Shown here: positions 24,441-32,378 of the stretch, piece after piece | How positions within the stretch are numbered: position 1 is the first letter of the stretch | Layout: each line of letters opens with the position of its first letter | Source: Lentzea indica | GTDB taxonomy: Bacteria; Actinomycetota; Actinomycetes; Mycobacteriales; Pseudonocardiaceae | Reading direction: 5' to 3' | Assembly (NCBI RefSeq): GCF_012184385.1 | Contig: NZ_VSRL01000003.1 | Location: forward strand, 1 to 64,000 | DNA length: 64,000 nucleotides | Made by a program: the position numbers and the translations under genes | Notes under the pieces: model-generated | The model's input: the letters and a program-made list of their open reading frames with translations, nothing else | Databases searched by the model: none | Told to the model about the DNA's origin: nothing

Positions 24441-25321
24441 GCGAGGAAGCGAAGACCCTGTACCTGCTGGCCCGGTCGTTCGACTACCTGGGCACGACCG
24501 TCTTCCTCGGTGGCATGGCGTTCGTGGCGATGCTGTGGCCGGACGGAGCCGGCACCTCCAGACTGCGGCGGTTGCTGGTGCTCGGCTGGCTGTGCGGGCT
24601 CGCCGGTTCGGCCGCGGGCCTCTGCCTCGAAGCGGCGTGGATAGCGGGCAAGCCGCCGTCGGCCGCGTTCGATCCCGCAGTCTTGGCACCGGTGCTGGAC
24701 AGCGCGTTCGGCCGGGTCTGGGTGGCGCGGACGTTGCTCTGGGTGCTGGCGCTCGTCGTGCTGATCGACCTGTCCCGACGCGGTGCGACGGCGGCACGGT
24801 CACTCGCGTGGCGTGTCGGTGCGGGCGCGGTCGGACTGGGAATCCTGCGCACGAACGGGATGACCGGCCACGCGCTGGACCTGCCCGGCTGGGGTCAGGC
24901 CGTCGTGTTCGTGCACCTGCTGGTGGTCTGCGTGTGGATCGGCGGCCTCGCGGTGTTGCTGATCGCGGTGCTGCCCACGCGAGATCGCGATGTGCTCGTC
25001 CACGTCCTGCCCCGTTACTCGAAGCTCGCCCTGATCTCCGTCGCGACGCTCACCGCCGCGGGCTCGCTGCTCGCCTGGCGGCTCGTCGGTTCGGTCGACG
25101 CGCTGTTCGGCAGCGGGTACGGCCGGATCCTGCTGATCAAGCTCTCGGTGTTCGCGCTCATGCTCGCCGCCGGCCTCGCGAGCAAGACCTGGGTGGACCG
25201 GCGCATGAAGGTCGCCGCGAACACCAGGACGCTCGCCCTCTCGGTCACCGTCGAGACGGTCTTCGCCGTCGTCGTGCTCGGTGTGGCCGCCCTGCTCGTC
25301 ACGACCAGTCCTGGTCGCTGA
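24437..25321 (+). CDS. CopD-domain membrane protein
   Basis: A 294-residue protein with about eight transmembrane helices. TNGMTGHALDLPGW and VVFVHLLVVCVWIGGLAVLL match the CopD (copper-resistance D) domain, in which His and other residues near the membrane are linked to copper uptake. GTG 24437 overlaps the previous stop. Both neighbours downstream are cupredoxins, which supports a copper function. No CopC is present; a cupredoxin could take its place. Confidence 0.85.
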   Translation: MSEEAKTLYLLARSFDYLGTTVFLGGMAFVAMLWPDGAGTSRLRRLLVLGWLCGLAGSAAGLCLEAAWIAGKPPSAAFDPAVLAPVLDSAFGRVWVARTLLWVLALVVLIDLSRRGATAARSLAWRVGAGAVGLGILRTNGMTGHALDLPGWGQAVVFVHLLVVCVWIGGLAVLLIAVLPTRDRDVLVHVLPRYSKLALISVATLTAAGSLLAWRLVGSVDALFGSGYGRILLIKLSVFALMLAAGLASKTWVDRRMKVAANTRTLALSVTVETVFAVVVLGVAALLVTTSPGR

Positions 25322-25341
25322 TGCACCCGAAAGGATCCACA

Positions 25342-26202
25342 GTGGACAAACCAACACGTTTCGCCGTGCTGCTCGCGGCGTTCGGCATCGCGGGTACCGC
25401 GCTGTGCCTCAACCTCGTGAGCACGGGGTCGGCCGCGCCGACCGCTGTCGACCTGGCCGCGCAGCAGCAACAGGTCCAGGCGGCCGCGCCGATCCAGGTC
25501 GACATCATGGACTTCGCGTACTCGCCCGCCGCACTCACGGTCAACGTCGGTGACACGGTCGTGTGGACGAACCACGACTCGGCGCCGCACAACGTGGTGG
25601 TCACCGACGGGCCGGAGAAGTTCACCTCGCCCACGCTGAGCCAGGGCCAGTCCTACAGCTTCACGTTCAGCAAGCCGGGCAAGTACAGCTACTACTGCTC
25701 GGTCCACCCGAACATGACGGCGTCGGTCACCGTGTCCGGCGGCAGCCCCACCACCACGACAACGCCGCCCACCACGACGACACCGCCGACCACCACCACG
25801 AAGCCGACGGGCCATCCCACGACCCACCCGAGCCCGACGACCACGACGCCGCCGAGCAGCGGTGAGTGCGTGCCGAAGGAGTCGCTCGAGCCGTTCGTCG
25901 CCCACCTGAAGGCGGCGCACCTGGAGACTTCGCCCCTCCAGCAGGTGAACGACGCGGTGGACTTCGACAACTACATCAAGGCGCACACCGTGCTGATCGA
26001 GAAGATGCTGGACCCGGCGCTCAACAGTTCGGTGCCGCAGGACGTCCTCGCTCCGTTCATCGCCCATGTGAAGGCGGCGCACCTCGAGACCTCGCCGCTG
26101 CAGCAGGTGAACGACGCGTTGGCGTTCGACAACTACATCAAGGCGCACACCGTGCTGATCGAGAAGATGCTAGACCCCGCGCTCAACCAGGCGATCTGCT
26201 AA
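25342..26202 (+). CDS. Secreted cupredoxin with tandem C-terminal repeat
   Basis: 286 residues from GTG 25342 (AAAGGA 6 bases upstream; ATG 25321 is an alternative). A signal segment is followed by a plastocyanin-type domain with all expected type-1 copper ligands: His in TNHDSAPHN, then Cys, His and Met in YYCSVHPNM. A Thr/Pro-rich linker leads to two almost identical blocks of about 45-50 residues, each with HLETSPLQQVNDA and DNYIKAHTVLIEKMLDP. The repeat is also nearly identical in DNA, indicating a recent duplication. The function of the repeat is unknown. Confidence 0.88.
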   Translation: MDKPTRFAVLLAAFGIAGTALCLNLVSTGSAAPTAVDLAAQQQQVQAAAPIQVDIMDFAYSPAALTVNVGDTVVWTNHDSAPHNVVVTDGPEKFTSPTLSQGQSYSFTFSKPGKYSYYCSVHPNMTASVTVSGGSPTTTTTPPTTTTPPTTTTKPTGHPTTHPSPTTTTPPSSGECVPKESLEPFVAHLKAAHLETSPLQQVNDAVDFDNYIKAHTVLIEKMLDPALNSSVPQDVLAPFIAHVKAAHLETSPLQQVNDALAFDNYIKAHTVLIEKMLDPALNQAIC

Positions 26203-26768
26203 TGCGGCGCGGCCTGGCCAGCGCTGTCCTGGCCGCGTTCGCCGTGCTGACGATGCTCAGCACGGCGCCGGTCGCCAGCGCAGAGCCGCACCAGATCCCG
26301 ATCTCCCAGTTCGCCTACCAGCCGGCGTCCATGACCGTGCGCGTCGGTGACGTGGTCACCTGGACCAACCAGGACCAGGCCCCGCACGACGTCGTGGCGG
26401 GCACCTTCCGCTCACCCATGCTCGAGACCGGGCAGTCGTGGAGCTACACGTTCACCCAGCCGGGCACCTTCGACTACATCTGCTCCGTCCACCCCGACAT
26501 GCGGGCCCGGATCACCGTGCTGGCGGCGCCGACCACCCAGCAGCCGGTCGTTCCACCGGCCGCGCCCGCGACGCCCACGACGGCCGCGACCGAAGAGGCG
26601 GCGACGACGACCTCGGCTGCTGCCACCTCCACCAGCGCCGTTGCCGCCGTGGTCACGCCGGTGCAACCGTCACCGACCCTGCCCCCGATGCTGTTGCTCG
26701 CCGGCCTCGTGGCGGCCGTGACCACGCTGGGTCTGCTGCTGATCGGATCTCGTCCAGACGGGGCGTGA
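26202..26768 (+). CDS. Membrane-anchored cupredoxin
   Basis: 188 residues. The signal peptide ends near ASAEP; the cupredoxin domain has His in TNQDQAPHD and Cys-x2-His-x4-Met in ICSVHPDM. A Thr/Ala/Pro linker follows, and one C-terminal helix (MLLLAGLVAAVTTLGLLLIG) anchors it outside the membrane. The ATG overlaps the previous stop by one base. It is the last gene of the CopD/cupredoxin operon. Type-1 copper proteins carry electrons or buffer copper. Confidence 0.88.
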   Translation: MRRGLASAVLAAFAVLTMLSTAPVASAEPHQIPISQFAYQPASMTVRVGDVVTWTNQDQAPHDVVAGTFRSPMLETGQSWSYTFTQPGTFDYICSVHPDMRARITVLAAPTTQQPVVPPAAPATPTTAATEEAATTTSAAATSTSAVAAVVTPVQPSPTLPPMLLLAGLVAAVTTLGLLLIGSRPDGA

Positions 26769-26839
26769 CCTTGGCGACGGAACCGAACCGGCATAACGTG
26801 GGTCATACCGGTACGCAAGAGCGCAGGAGGTGTGTCCCG

Positions 26840-27526
26840 GTGTACATCGACGAGAACGGTGCGGCCGACACCGAGCTGAAGGTCACCGTCGAGGATGAGG
26901 AGTACACCGCCGACGTCACCTTCGACCTCGACGAGGACGGCGTGAACGACTCCGCCGTGGTCGAGACGGACGATGGTGGCCACCTGGCGTTCACCGACAC
27001 GAACGGTGATGGCGACGCCGATCTGATGACCACGTTCGACAAGGACGGCAATCTCCTGAGCCAGGCCCGGTTCGAGGAGAATTCCGGCGAGTGGGTTGCC
27101 GTCGACCCGAACGACACTCAGCAAGAAAAGACGAATTCCTCGCCCAAGCAGGCGATTGTCGTGGACACCGACGAAGGCGATCGAAACGTCGGGCAGGCGA
27201 CAGAGGACACCGACGGAGACGGCAAGGCCGACACCGCGGTCGTCCGTGACGACGACGGAGACACCTGGCTGTTCACCGACAAGAACGGCGACGGACGGGC
27301 CGACGTGGCGACCGAGATCACACGATCCGGCGAGGTCACGATGTCGGAACACCGTGGTGACGACTGGGTCGAGGTCGAGCACGGGCACATCGAGTCCGAC
27401 GGCCGGTACGTGACCGACTCGAAGAGCGGCATTTTGGACGAGTCGGACGACTGGTTCGAGGAAGAACGGTTCGACGGCGTCGTCCGAATCGATTCCACCA
27501 CCGGGCAGTGGATCAGCCCGAACTGA
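26840..27526 (+). CDS. Acidic protein with EF-hand-like Asp/Gly repeats (DUF6802-like)
   Basis: 228 residues from GTG 26840, 9 bases after CAGGAGG. It is extremely acidic. Two regions repeat the pattern DLDEDGVND...DTNGDGDAD and DTDGDGKAD...DKNGDGRAD, which resemble calcium-binding DxDxDG loops of dockerin/EF-hand or thrombospondin type 3 kind. There is no signal peptide, so it would be cytoplasmic unless exported otherwise. I recall similar actinobacterial proteins grouped as DUF6802. It ends at a strong terminator. Confidence 0.78.
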   Translation: MYIDENGAADTELKVTVEDEEYTADVTFDLDEDGVNDSAVVETDDGGHLAFTDTNGDGDADLMTTFDKDGNLLSQARFEENSGEWVAVDPNDTQQEKTNSSPKQAIVVDTDEGDRNVGQATEDTDGDGKADTAVVRDDDGDTWLFTDKNGDGRADVATEITRSGEVTMSEHRGDDWVEVEHGHIESDGRYVTDSKSGILDESDDWFEEERFDGVVRIDSTTGQWISPN

Positions 27527-27538
27527 AGCGCAGGTCAC

Positions 27539-27583
27539 AGGCCCCGGTGTGGTGAGAACCGCACCGGGGCCTCTTGTGTTTTT
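27539..27583 (+). terminator. Intrinsic terminator after the acidic protein gene
   Basis: AGGCCCCGGTG pairs with the matching GC-rich arm ending CACCGGGGCCT, followed by CTTGTGTTTTT. A textbook GC-stem plus U-tract. Confidence 0.88.
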
Positions 27584-27827
27584 CACACCTCAAGCGCGCC
27601 TTAACGCCGTCCGAGTGCTGAATCGATTCCAGAATCGGTTTTGTGAGAGAAGCGACAGGCTGGGGGTGCGTTACCTGCCATTCACCGGGCTAACCTCGGT
27701 CCATCCCCTTCCACGCACGCCCGGCCCCACCGGGCGTCTGGAGCTATTCCCGAGGACGACGAAGTCCCCAACCGGACCCAGCCACGTCCTCGGGCAGCCG
27801 AGGCGTTCAGTCAGGAGACGAGACGAG
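27584..27827 (+). promoter_or_regulatory. Promoter/leader region of the PEP carboxykinase gene
   Basis: About 240 non-coding bases. At 27620-27637 two overlapping palindromes occur: GAATCGATTC and CGATTC-CA-GAATCG, a plausible operator. AGGAG at 27813-27817 is the ribosome-binding site. No riboswitch fold is recognised. Confidence 0.4.
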
Positions 27828-29639
27828 ATGACGGCAGTGACCATTCCCGGTCTCGAACAGGCACCCACCAACCACGCGCGTTTGCTCGCATGGGTTCAGG
27901 AAGTCGCTGAGCTGACCTGCCCCGATGAGGTTGTTTGGGCCGACGGGTCCCAGGGCGAATGGGACCGTCTCACGAAGAAGCTCGTCGACGCCGGCACCTT
28001 CGTGCCGCTGAAGAAGAAGCAGAACTCCTTCTGGGCGGCCTCTGACCCGAGCGACGTCGCTCGCGTGGAAGAGCGGACCTACATCTGTTCGGTGCGCGAG
28101 GAGGACTCGGGCCCGACGAACAACTGGATGGACCCTTCAGAGATGAAGGCCATCATGACCGAGCTCTACCGGGGCTGCATGCGTGGCCGCACGATGTACG
28201 TGATCCCGTTCTGCATGGGCCCGCTCGACGCGGAGAAGCCGATGCTCGGTGTGGAGATCACCGACTCGGAGTACGTCGTCGTCTCGATGCACATCATGAC
28301 CCGCATGGGCACCAAGGCCCTCGCGCTCTTCGGTGAGGACGCCGACTTCGTGCCGGCGCTGCACTCGCTCGGCGCGCCGCTCGAGACCGGCCAGCAGGAC
28401 GTCTCGTGGCCGTGCAACGACACGAAGTACATCTCGCACTTCCCGGAGACCCGCGAGATCTGGAGCTTCGGCTCCGGCTACGGCGGCAACGCCCTGCTCG
28501 GCAAGAAGTGCTACTCGCTGCGCATCGCCTCGGTGATGGCGCGCGACGAGGGCTGGCTCGCCGAGCACATGCTGATTCTCAAGCTCACCTCGCCGGAGAA
28601 CAAGGCGTACTACATCGCCGCCGCGTTCCCGTCGGCCTGCGGCAAGACCAACCTCGCGATGCTCGAGCCGACCATCCCCGGCTGGAAGGTCGAGACGCTC
28701 GGCGACGACATCGCGTGGATGCGCTTCGGTGAGGACGGCCGCCTGTACGCGGTGAACCCGGAGAACGGCTTCTTCGGCGTCGCGCCCGGCACGGACTACC
28801 ACACCAACCCGAACGCGATGCGCACCATCGCCAAGGGCAACTCGCTGTTCACCAACGTCGCGCTGACCGACGACGGCGACATCTGGTGGGAGGGCATGGG
28901 CGAGCCCCCGGCCCACCTGACCTCGTGGAAGCACCAGGACTGGACGCCGGAGAGCGTTGAGCTTTCGTCGCACCCGAACTCGCGCTACTGCACGCCGATC
29001 GAGCAGTGCGACATCAAGGCACCGGAGTGGGACGACCCCAACGGCGTGCCGATCTCGGCGATCTTCTTCGGTGGCCGCCGCGCCACGACGATCCCGCTGG
29101 TCACCGAGTCGCGCGACTGGCAGCACGGCACCTACATGGGCGCCACGCTGTCCTCGGAGACCACGGCCGCCGCGGTCGGCAAGACCGGCGTCGTCCGTCG
29201 CGACCCGATGGCGATGCTGCCGTTCATCGGCTACAACGCCGGTGACTACCTCCAGCACTGGGTCGACCTCGGCAAGCGCGCCAACGCCGACAAGCTGCCG
29301 AAGATCTTCTACGTCAACTGGTTCCGCCGCGGCGACGACAAGCGCTTCCTGTGGCCTGGGTTCGGCGAGAACTCGCGTGTGCTGAAGTGGGCCATCGAGC
29401 GCATCGAGGGCAAGTCCGCCGCCACCGAAACCCCCATCGGTTACGTGCCGACCGCTGAGGACCTCGACCTCGAGGGCCTGGACACGCCGATCGAGGACAT
29501 CGAGGCCGCGCTCGAGGTGAACGCCGACGAGTGGCGTGCCGAGATCCCGCTGGTCGAGGAGTGGTTCGCGAAGATCGGCGAGAAGGTCCCGACCACGCTC
29601 CGCGACGAGCTGGCGGCCCTGAAGCAGCGCCTGGGCTGA
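27828..29639 (+). CDS. pckG: Phosphoenolpyruvate carboxykinase (GTP)
   Basis: 603 residues, normal for the GTP-dependent enzyme. It converts oxaloacetate and GTP to phosphoenolpyruvate, the entry step of gluconeogenesis, in the cytoplasm. The P-loop [11 protein letters not shown] is at about residues 268-278; the substrate/metal segment [20 protein letters not shown] and the FFGVAPGT region are in place. AGGAG precedes ATG 27828 by 10 bases. It is monocistronic, bounded by a leader with palindromes and a strong terminator. Confidence 0.96.
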   Translation: MTAVTIPGLEQAPTNHARLLAWVQEVAELTCPDEVVWADGSQGEWDRLTKKLVDAGTFVPLKKKQNSFWAASDPSDVARVEERTYICSVREEDSGPTNNWMDPSEMKAIMTELYRGCMRGRTMYVIPFCMGPLDAEKPMLGVEITDSEYVVVSMHIMTRMGTKALALFGEDADFVPALHSLGAPLETGQQDVSWPCNDTKYISHFPETREIWSFGSGYGGNALLGKKCYSLRIASVMARDEGWLAEHMLILKLTSPENKAYYIAAAFPSACGKTNLAMLEPTIPGWKVETLGDDIAWMRFGEDGRLYAVNPENGFFGVAPGTDYHTNPNAMRTIAKGNSLFTNVALTDDGDIWWEGMGEPPAHLTSWKHQDWTPESVELSSHPNSRYCTPIEQCDIKAPEWDDPNGVPISAIFFGGRRATTIPLVTESRDWQHGTYMGATLSSETTAAAVGKTGVVRRDPMAMLPFIGYNAGDYLQHWVDLGKRANADKLPKIFYVNWFRRGDDKRFLWPGFGENSRVLKWAIERIEGKSAATETPIGYVPTAEDLDLEGLDTPIEDIEAALEVNADEWRAEIPLVEEWFAKIGEKVPTTLRDELAALKQRLG

Positions 29640-29657
29640 TCCTTCTCAGGTGTTAGG

Positions 29658-29696
29658 TGCCCCAGCGGTCAACGGCGACCGCTGGGGCATCTTTTT
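29658..29696 (+). terminator. Intrinsic terminator of pckG
   Basis: TGCCCCAGCGGTC pairs perfectly with GACCGCTGGGGCA across a short loop and is followed by TCTTTTTG. Confidence 0.92.
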
Positions 29697-29713
29697 GCGG
29701 TACTACTAGTCGT

Positions 29714-29926
29714 GTGACGCAGGACGAGGACTTCCTCGGCGGACTCCACTACGACGGCTCGAAGCGCGATGTCGAGGTCGGCCCGACGACGGGCATCGTG
29801 CGCTACTACCCGGTGCCGCCGGCCCCGCCGACCCGCACGCCGTGGTGGCGCTACACGCTCGTGTTCATCCTTGGTTTAGCGATCGGCACTGCGGCAGGTG
29901 TGGTCCTGTGCAGCAATTTTCTCTGA
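29714..29926 (+). CDS. Small C-tail-anchored membrane protein, 70 aa
   Basis: GTG 29714 opens a frame with an acidic start (MTQDEDFLGGLHYDGSKRD), a Pro-rich middle and one C-terminal helix (LVFILGLAIGTAAGVVL) ending in CSNFL. TACTAG at 29704-29709 looks like a -10 box that would start the RNA at or just before the GTG, so the message is probably leaderless. No family is recognised. The DnaA-box cluster begins 34 bases after its stop. Confidence 0.65.
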   Translation: MTQDEDFLGGLHYDGSKRDVEVGPTTGIVRYYPVPPAPPTRTPWWRYTLVFILGLAIGTAAGVVLCSNFL

Positions 29927-29959
29927 ATCAGTGCAGCTCACCGTCCATTTGAGACGAAG

Positions 29960-30032
29960 TTGTCCACAGGTGTGGACGGCTCTGTGCACATGTTGTGGAT
30001 AGCTGTGGACAGCCATTGGGGACTTCTCCACA
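29960..30032. promoter_or_regulatory. Cluster of DnaA-box-like sequences
   Basis: One exact TTGTCCACA (29960-29968) is accompanied by TTCTCCACA (30024-30032), and on the other strand CTATCCACA (29994-30002), CTGTCCACA (30004-30012) and CCGTCCACA (29971-29979); a TGTGCACA lies at 29983-29990. That is five or six boxes, most 8 of 9 matches or better, in 73 bases. It is not next to dnaA or dnaN, so it is unlikely to be oriC; DnaA titration or DnaA-controlled transcription is more plausible. Confidence 0.6.
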
Positions 30033-30093
30033 GGTTCCGAAAATGGTCTTGCTCCAGGAATGAACCTGGACCCTTCCGGGAACGTCTTAGTTA

Positions 30094-30109
30094 TGTGATG
30101 GCGGTCACA
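30094..30109. promoter_or_regulatory. Perfect Crp/GlxR-type operator
   Basis: TGTGATGGCGGTCACA matches TGTGA-N6-TCACA at every conserved position. It lies 35 bases before the start of the membrane micropeptide at 30144, a position compatible with control of that gene. Confidence 0.6.
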
Positions 30110-30143
30110 AAGATCGTCACCGAGGCGGAAAGGAAGGTGTGCC

Positions 30144-30308
30144 ATGGGGATCGCAGGAATCGCGATGCTGGTGCTGTCCCTGGCCGCCGTGCTGATGGTC
30201 GTGCTCGCAGGCTCAGTTCGGGAGCGGGTTGTCTCGGATGCCGAGGAGAGTCCCGCTGAAGGCCTTGTTGGCCTCGGCGTAACAGACCGCGTTGGTCCAC
30301 CCCTCTGA
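30144..30308 (+). CDS. Small membrane peptide, 54 aa
   Basis: AGGAAGG lies 6 bases before ATG 30144. The first ~22 residues form one helix (IAMLVLSLAAVLMVVLAG), followed by a charged tail. The last 96 bases overlap the 3' end of the convergent Septum_form gene, so the tail codons may be incidental. The strong ribosome-binding site and the upstream Crp-type operator support a real gene. No family is recognised. Confidence 0.5.
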   Translation: MGIAGIAMLVLSLAAVLMVVLAGSVRERVVSDAEESPAEGLVGLGVTDRVGPPL

Positions 30309-31054
30309 CCAGGCCTGGGAACCGGGGTTCCGCCACGCGGGGAACACGTCGGTGCGCTTGGTCGAGCCCAGGTAGTCGTGCACGGCCTTGGTGCACTTCT
30401 CGTTCGCGATGGCGTTCATCTGCTCTTTGGACGGAGCGGGGTCGGTCGACTTGCCGAGCGACACGACACCGGCGGGCACTGCCTCTGCCATGTGCGGCGT
30501 GTTGCACGCGACGACCTTGACCTCCTGGTCCTTGGACGGCGAACCCTGGGTGCAGGTCTGGAACGTCGTGAAGCCGTTGCCGCCGAGGACTCCCTTCAGG
30601 GAACCCTTGCGCGCCAGCGGCTTTTCGTCGGGGCTGATCTCCACGACGGTGCACAGCCGCCAGCGCTGACCGTCCTTCCAGCCCTGCTCGTTGGGCCAGA
30701 ACGCCCAGACCCGCAGGCGCGTCGAGTCCGAGTCCCCGCTGCCCAGGTAGTCGGTGAGCGTCTGGCGGCACGGCGGGAGCGCGGCTTTGCGGAGCGCCTG
30801 CGTGTCCGGATAGTCGAGGGCAGACCGGTGAGCTCACCCACGCTCATGACCTCGGCCTCGTGCGAGTCGGTGCACTGCAGCACCTTCAGCTCGTAGGCGT
30901 TCATGCACTGGCCGGTCTTGGGCAGTGTGGGCGCGGAGGCGGAGGCCGTGGACGGCAGAGGTCCAGGGACCGCCTGCCCTCCGACATGGATCGCACACGC
31001 GGACAGGGCCCACGTGCTCAGGATGATTGCCACCGCCAGCCGCACACGAGTCAC
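30213..31054 (-). pseudogene. Septum_form-family lipoprotein with a frameshift
   Basis: The N-terminus, from GTG 31054, has a lipoprotein signal (WALSACAIHV) and the first half of a Septum_form domain (GQCMNAYELKVLQCTDSHEAE). At about 30807-30833 the frame shifts; the remainder continues in another frame with YPDTQALRKAALPPC, DYLG, and a second Cys-rich half containing VVACNTPHMAEAV and NEKCTKAVHDYLG. One missing base would explain it. The combined length of about 280 residues suits the family, whose role in division or envelope is poorly known. The start overlaps the stop of the pyroglutamyl-peptidase-like gene by four bases. Confidence 0.75.
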
Positions 31055-32307
31055 ACCACAGAGACTAGGGCCTTGACCTGATCGGCGATGGCCCGACGCT
31101 GACTTTCGAACGTGGCATCGGTCAACGCGGCCGGATCGGCCGGCTGCCCGAGCACCGGCGTGTGCAGGTGTCCACCGAGGACATTCGTTGCGCCGTAACC
31201 GATTCGCACGCGATTGGCCCGGTACATGCTCTCGTTGGAGAGGTAGTCACCGCCGCCACCGCTGGCCGCGACAGCGCCCGGCGTCGGGTTGTCAGTGCGG
31301 CAGTCCCGCTGGCTGCCGACCGGCGTGCCGACCTTCCACTCGCAGAAGCTCAGGTTGTACGCCACGGTGAACGGGCCGGTGCCCGCGTCGATCATCTTCT
31401 GGAACGGCAGCGAGGTCTCGATGAACTCGTTCGCCGGCTGCGGCCAGCCTGCGGCGTCCGGGACGCTGCCGTACGACTCGACGTCGTTGTTGTCCGCGAA
31501 GCCACCGCGCCAGCGCGCCGCCCACCGCTCGACGTCGAAGCGTCCAGGCCGGCCCTGGCTGATCGTCACGAACGCGTCGGGCTTCTGCGCCAGCGCGGAT
31601 CCGTAGAACTGCTCGACGATGCCCTCGTCGAAACCGCCCCACAGCACCGGCAGCACCGCGGCCTGCAGCACGACCTTGCCGTTCGGCGTGGTGATCTCAC
31701 GGCCGTCGAGCTGCAGCGCCGCCGCACCCGCAGGGTTGGCACGCCGCACGTTCGTTCCGGTGAGCTGGAACGGGTCGAAGCCGGTCACCGCGATTCTGCG
31801 CACGCCGGGCCTGGTGGGAAAGGCGGAGTCGCTCAAACCCCGTGCGGCCCAGTCGAACTGCTGGATCAGCTTCGCGCGTTCGTGGGCGGACAGGGAGAAG
31901 CGCGGCTTCCACTGGCGAAGCGCGGTGCTGAGCTGCAGGCGCGCCCAGTAGAGCGGGCGGTCGTCGTAAGCGTCGTGCGCCTGCGGTGTCGTGCTCTGCG
32001 CGCGGGCGACAGCGGCCTTCCACAGCGCGTTGCCTTCACGTTGCACGAACTGCTGCGCCTGCTTCTGCACCGCCTGGCGGCAGAGCTTGGTGGTGAAGTC
32101 CGTGACGCGGCCGTCGAATCCGGCGAGCTTCACGAGCGCGGGGCCGACGGCGGGACCGCCGCCGACGAGCGTGTCGTCGAGCCGCTGTTCTTCGACGGTC
32201 AGCGGGACGGTGGTGTCGTAGCAGTTCGCGTCCTGCGCTTGAGCGATGCCAGGACTCAGGGTGAGTGCGATCGCGGTCAGTCCGACCAGTCCAGCGATGG
32301 TTTTCAC
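31051..32307 (-). CDS. Secreted pyroglutamyl-peptidase I-like protein
   Basis: 418 residues from GTG 32307, which starts a typical signal peptide (MKTIAGLVGLTAIALTLSPG); TTG 32322 is an alternative. A helical N-terminal extension of about 150 residues precedes a C15-like core: IAVTGFDPFQLTGTNVRRANP, then NLSFCEWKVG (candidate nucleophile Cys) and NVLGGHLHTPVL (candidate His). Cytoplasmic Pcp removes N-terminal pyroglutamate from peptides; a secreted form would release free pyroglutamate outside. Downstream it overlaps the Septum_form gene by four bases. A hairpin separates it from mctP. Confidence 0.8.
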   Translation of the reverse strand: MKTIAGLVGLTAIALTLSPGIAQAQDANCYDTTVPLTVEEQRLDDTLVGGGPAVGPALVKLAGFDGRVTDFTTKLCRQAVQKQAQQFVQREGNALWKAAVARAQSTTPQAHDAYDDRPLYWARLQLSTALRQWKPRFSLSAHERAKLIQQFDWAARGLSDSAFPTRPGVRRIAVTGFDPFQLTGTNVRRANPAGAAALQLDGREITTPNGKVVLQAAVLPVLWGGFDEGIVEQFYGSALAQKPDAFVTISQGRPGRFDVERWAARWRGGFADNNDVESYGSVPDAAGWPQPANEFIETSLPFQKMIDAGTGPFTVAYNLSFCEWKVGTPVGSQRDCRTDNPTPGAVAASGGGGDYLSNESMYRANRVRIGYGATNVLGGHLHTPVLGQPADPAALTDATFESQRRAIADQVKALVSVV

Positions 32308-32328
32308 GTCTTTGATCCTCAACGGAAA

Positions 32329-32358
32329 GGGCCACCCGTCGAAACCGACGGGTGGCCC
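32329..32358 (-). terminator. Terminator hairpin after mctP
   Basis: GGGCCACCCGTCG and CGACGGGTGGCCC form a perfect 13-bp stem with a 4-base loop, extended by AACGG/CCGTT. It follows the mctP stop and precedes the peptidase start on the minus strand. Confidence 0.75.
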
Positions 32359-32378
32359 ATACCGTTAACTGCTGCGTC

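Noticed and set aside
24331-25320. Long frame extending upstream of the first cupredoxin
   Set aside because: The cupredoxin frame is open far upstream, but the translated sequence before 25342 is Arg-rich shadow of the CopD gene. A ribosome-binding site defines the downstream start.
29927-30143. Chromosomal oriC
   Set aside because: DnaA boxes are dense, but dnaA, dnaN and an AT-rich unwinding element are missing, and the region is only about 200 bases. Kept as a DnaA-box cluster.
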